NCBI RefSeq assembly: GCF_001544095.1
Contig: NZ_BCPT01000003.1
Span: 1-64,000 of the forward strand
Direction: 5' to 3'
From: Enterococcus casseliflavus NBRC 100478
GTDB taxonomy: Bacteria > Bacillota > Bacilli > Lactobacillales > Enterococcaceae
Length of the DNA: 64,000 nt
The position numbers and the translations under genes are program-made. Below are positions 61,598 to 64,000 of this stretch, piece by piece; the stretch's first letter is position 1; each line of letters starts with the position of its first letter. Below the pieces are notes generated by a model. The model was not told the DNA's origin, made no database searches, and saw only the letters and a program-made list of their open reading frames with translations.

Positions 61598-63202
61598 TCA
61601 GTTGCCCCGATAAACAAATTGCCCATCAAATACGGTCGCTTCAACAGTCGTTTGAAGCAATTCTTCGGCAGTCAAAGGCAAGATATTTTGGGACAAAATA
61701 CAAAGATCGGCTAAACAGCCAACTTCTAATCGACCGATATCTTGCCGACTCAAGGCTTTGGCGGCGCCTGCGGTGTGGGCATAGAGGGCATCGGCGATGG
61801 AGATTTTTTCTTGTGGCATCAATCCGCCTGCTGGCTGGCCGTTTTTTTCCTGCCGAGCAACCGCATAATACAGCGAGTCTAAAGGAGTCACGTCGATCAC
61901 GACTGGCGTATCAGTCCCAAAAGCCAAGGTTGCGCCTTGCTCTAGAAAGGACTGAAAAGGAAACATTTGACTGGCACGCTGAGGGCCTACTTCTTCATCG
62001 AGGGTCTCATAACCGACTAATAAATGGCTAGGCTGTACGGAGAGTACCAGTTGTTCTTGGCGAACTAGTGGCAGATCAGCGGCATCCATCACTTCCAAGT
62101 GTTCCAAAGTATTGGCTTTGCCTTTAGAAAGCGGGTGAGCAGCAGCACTTTCTTGATAAAAGAGGAGTGCTTGTCGAATCGCTTCATCACCGATGGTATG
62201 GATGCGCATCGGCCAGTCTTGCTGGTTGGCTTGTAAAATAAAGCGGCGCATCCGTTGAACATCGATCAACGGCATCCCGACATCACCAGCAAAATACGGT
62301 GTTTCATATTCCTCTTTTAAAAAAGCCGTGTGCGTACTCGTCACACCATCAAAAAATTGTTTGACGCCGCCCATTTGTACTTTTTCGGAGCGATAAGTAC
62401 GGTAAGTTTTTTTCAGTTGCGTGATGTCTTCTCGCATGGCTGGATAAAAGACAGCGCGCAAGGTCGCTTCTGCTTCTGTTTGCCGATAAAGAGTGGGGTA
62501 GACCAAATCGTCCCAGCTTTCTCCTGTCAAGGCAACATCACCGATCGTCGTAATGCCGTATTGATTGAGCTGCTTCATATAGGTCAGAAAGGCAGCAGGG
62601 CTTTGTGCTTGGAAAGACTGTAAGACCTTTGCTAAATAATGAATGGCGATCGCTTCTAAAAAGCAGCCGCTTAATTGTCCGCTGTTTTCGTCAAGCAGTG
62701 CCTCGCCGCTGATCCCTGCTGGTAAGTTCTCAGGTGTGATCCCTAAAGCAGCGATCCCTTGGCTATTCAACCAAATACTGTGGGCATCACCTGAAATCAG
62801 CATGACAGGCGTGTCGGCACAATAGTTGTCGATCGAATCTTTCGTCGGGTAGACTTGCTGACCGAAATCACTGCTGAACCAGCCGATGCCGATTTTCCAT
62901 CCATGAGTGATGGGCAAGGCGGGCACTTGCTGGGCAACGGCTTCTTCTGTCACTCCCGTAAGATGGGTCAGTGCCCCTTGATGGAGTAATGCGGAAAGAT
63001 AAAAATGAACATGAGCATCAATAAAGCCTGGAATGATCATTTGTTCTTTGAGATCAATGACCTGGGTGTCTTCAGCAAGTGTTGGCAGCGCTGAAAGAGG
63101 ACCTACAGCCATGATTTTCTGGTCTTCTATCAGGAGAAAGCCCGCAAAAGTCGTTTTCGTTTTGGTATCAAAGATGTGTTCAGATTTTAGTAATAGTGAC
63201 AA
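61598..63202 (-). CDS. YtcJ-like metal-dependent amidohydrolase
   Basis: The 534-residue amidohydrolase is of the D-aminoacylase/YtcJ group. Metal-site segments: GFIDAHVHFYLS (His pair), HTIGDEA and FGTDTPVV (Asp). Such enzymes hydrolyse amide or N-formyl bonds. The substrate is unknown. It starts with TTG 63202, directly after the stop of the PotD-like gene (no gap), so both are in one transcript. A role in degrading something taken up with polyamine-like uptake is a guess. Confidence 0.83.
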   Translation of the reverse strand: MSLLLKSEHIFDTKTKTTFAGFLLIEDQKIMAVGPLSALPTLAEDTQVIDLKEQMIIPGFIDAHVHFYLSALLHQGALTHLTGVTEEAVAQQVPALPITHGWKIGIGWFSSDFGQQVYPTKDSIDNYCADTPVMLISGDAHSIWLNSQGIAALGITPENLPAGISGEALLDENSGQLSGCFLEAIAIHYLAKVLQSFQAQSPAAFLTYMKQLNQYGITTIGDVALTGESWDDLVYPTLYRQTEAEATLRAVFYPAMREDITQLKKTYRTYRSEKVQMGGVKQFFDGVTSTHTAFLKEEYETPYFAGDVGMPLIDVQRMRRFILQANQQDWPMRIHTIGDEAIRQALLFYQESAAAHPLSKGKANTLEHLEVMDAADLPLVRQEQLVLSVQPSHLLVGYETLDEEVGPQRASQMFPFQSFLEQGATLAFGTDTPVVIDVTPLDSLYYAVARQEKNGQPAGGLMPQEKISIADALYAHTAGAAKALSRQDIGRLEVGCLADLCILSQNILPLTAEELLQTTVEATVFDGQFVYRGN

Positions 63203-64000
63203 TTATAATCCCAACTTCCATTCAAGGAAAAGGTCGTTATAAAGCTCAACCGCTTCTTTTCCTAAGTATTCATAATGTTCCATTTGTTCCATCGCACTTG
63301 GCTCAGGGTAGAAAGCCTTGTCAGCAGTCAGTTCTACTGGCAGCATGGCTTTGGCCGTTTCACTCGGCGTGGCGTAGCCCACGTATTCGGCATTTTGTGC
63401 GGCATTTTCTGGTCGCAGCATAAAATTGATGAAGGCGTAGGCTCCCTCAAGATTGCCAACGGTTTTCGGGATCGCAAAATTGTCTGTCCAAATCGCACCG
63501 CCGTCATTGGGAACGATATAGGTGACGGCAGGATTTTCCGCCATCACATAAGCGGCATCGCCCGAATATCCGATTCCTAAAGGGGCATCGTTGTTGATCA
63601 TCAAGGTTTTGATCTCGTCGGTCAAAACTGCTTTGACATTGGGACGGATACTTTCCAGCTTCTTCAAGGCTTTGGTGACCTTGGTCGGGTCTTTTTCATT
63701 TTGGGAAAGACCGAGCGTCTGTAACGCGATTCCTAAGGTTTCGCGAGCACCATCCACCATCAATACATCATTTTTAAATGCAGGGTCCCATAAATCACTC
63801 CAGCCATGGATCGAAGAAACATCAACTTCTTCAGTATTTGCCATGATTCCGATCGTGCCCCAAAAATAGGGGATCGAGTAGGTATTGTCAGGATCAAAGG
63901 CTTGATCCATCAAAAAAGGCGACAGATCTTCCGTTCCCGTCAATTTCTGATGGTCTAAAGGCACTAACAGTCCTTCTTCGATCATTTTCGGAATGATCGA
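63203..64000 (-). CDS. potD: Spermidine/putrescine-binding protein (PotD-like), C-terminal part
   Basis: The frame is open to the right edge, so only the last 265 residues or so are seen (SIIPKMIEEGLLVPLDH... to the stop). Family features of PotD: IPYFWGTIGIMANTEE, WSDLWDPAFKNDV, LGIGYSGDAAYVMAENP and GGAIWTDNFAIPKTVGN. It binds polyamines outside the membrane for PotABC, which are probably encoded further right. An amidohydrolase gene follows it without a gap. Confidence 0.88.
   Translation of the reverse strand, partial: SIIPKMIEEGLLVPLDHQKLTGTEDLSPFLMDQAFDPDNTYSIPYFWGTIGIMANTEEVDVSSIHGWSDLWDPAFKNDVLMVDGARETLGIALQTLGLSQNEKDPTKVTKALKKLESIRPNVKAVLTDEIKTLMINNDAPLGIGYSGDAAYVMAENPAVTYIVPNDGGAIWTDNFAIPKTVGNLEGAYAFINFMLRPENAAQNAEYVGYATPSETAKAMLPVELTADKAFYPEPSAMEQMEHYEYLGKEAVELYNDLFLEWKLGL

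Noticed and set aside
1-64000. CRISPR arrays, tRNA or rRNA genes, prophage
   Set aside because: I saw no regular direct repeats with spacers, no tRNA cloverleaf or rRNA sequence, and no phage structural genes. The only mobile sequence is the IS fragment at the left edge.

Overview
The window looks like the chromosome of a low-to-medium GC Firmicute, most likely an Enterococcus. A motile species of the E. casseliflavus/gallinarum type is my best guess. This is inferred from Firmicute-type Shine-Dalgarno sequences, a T-box, catabolite-responsive (cre) sites, fru-type PTS genes with a PRD regulator, an Msr-type ABC-F gene, and a diguanylate cyclase, which is uncommon in enterococci outside the motile group. 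I could not search any database.

Layout. 1-639: right end of an IS3-family element, cut by the window edge. 685-6902: a probable exopolysaccharide cluster with a GGDEF diguanylate cyclase, a GT2/GtrA glycosyltransferase, a processive BcsA-like GT2 carrying a PilZ domain, and a large membrane protein. 7206-13616: a PRD regulator, separate PTS EIIA, EIIB and EIIC, and a GH38 mannosidase, resembling mannosylglycerate use. 13719-14573: a GRP-type sugar transporter. 14682-20495: an L-rhamnose locus with a divergent AraC regulator followed by rhaB, rhaA, rhaD and fucO.

20774-49650 is the centrepiece: two parallel ureide-fermentation modules. Module 1 encodes AllC, AllE, AllD, AllF, AllG, AllH and AllK, then a divergent PucR, an ureidoglycine-type aminotransferase, an MFS carrier and a DAACS carrier. 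Module 2 has a PucR, a fused AllF-AllG protein of 1002 residues, AllH, an MFS carrier, a second carbamate kinase, a second DAACS carrier and a second AllD. Each module is flanked by a related alpha/beta hydrolase. Between them lie an Msr-like ABC-F gene with a macrolide-type leader peptide and attenuator, and a Na+/H+ antiporter. The expected chemistry is allantoate to ureidoglycine to oxalurate, then phosphorolysis to oxamate and carbamoyl phosphate, and ATP from carbamate kinase. No allantoinase, AllA or urate genes are present.

49903-64000 is mixed: an SSB-like protein, a C26 amidotransferase-like hydrolase with an OppA lipoprotein, a heterodimeric ABC exporter preceded by a 22-residue leader peptide and a terminator, a LysR regulator, an orphan MetQ under a Met T-box, an atypical SDR, a SRAP/YedK protein, a 48-codon gene, a YtcJ-like amidohydrolase, and the C-terminal part of a PotD-like protein at the right edge.

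The strongest candidates for something new are the duplicated and fused oxamate carbamoyltransferase modules, and the two independent leader-peptide attenuators placed in front of antibiotic- or drug-related ABC proteins.
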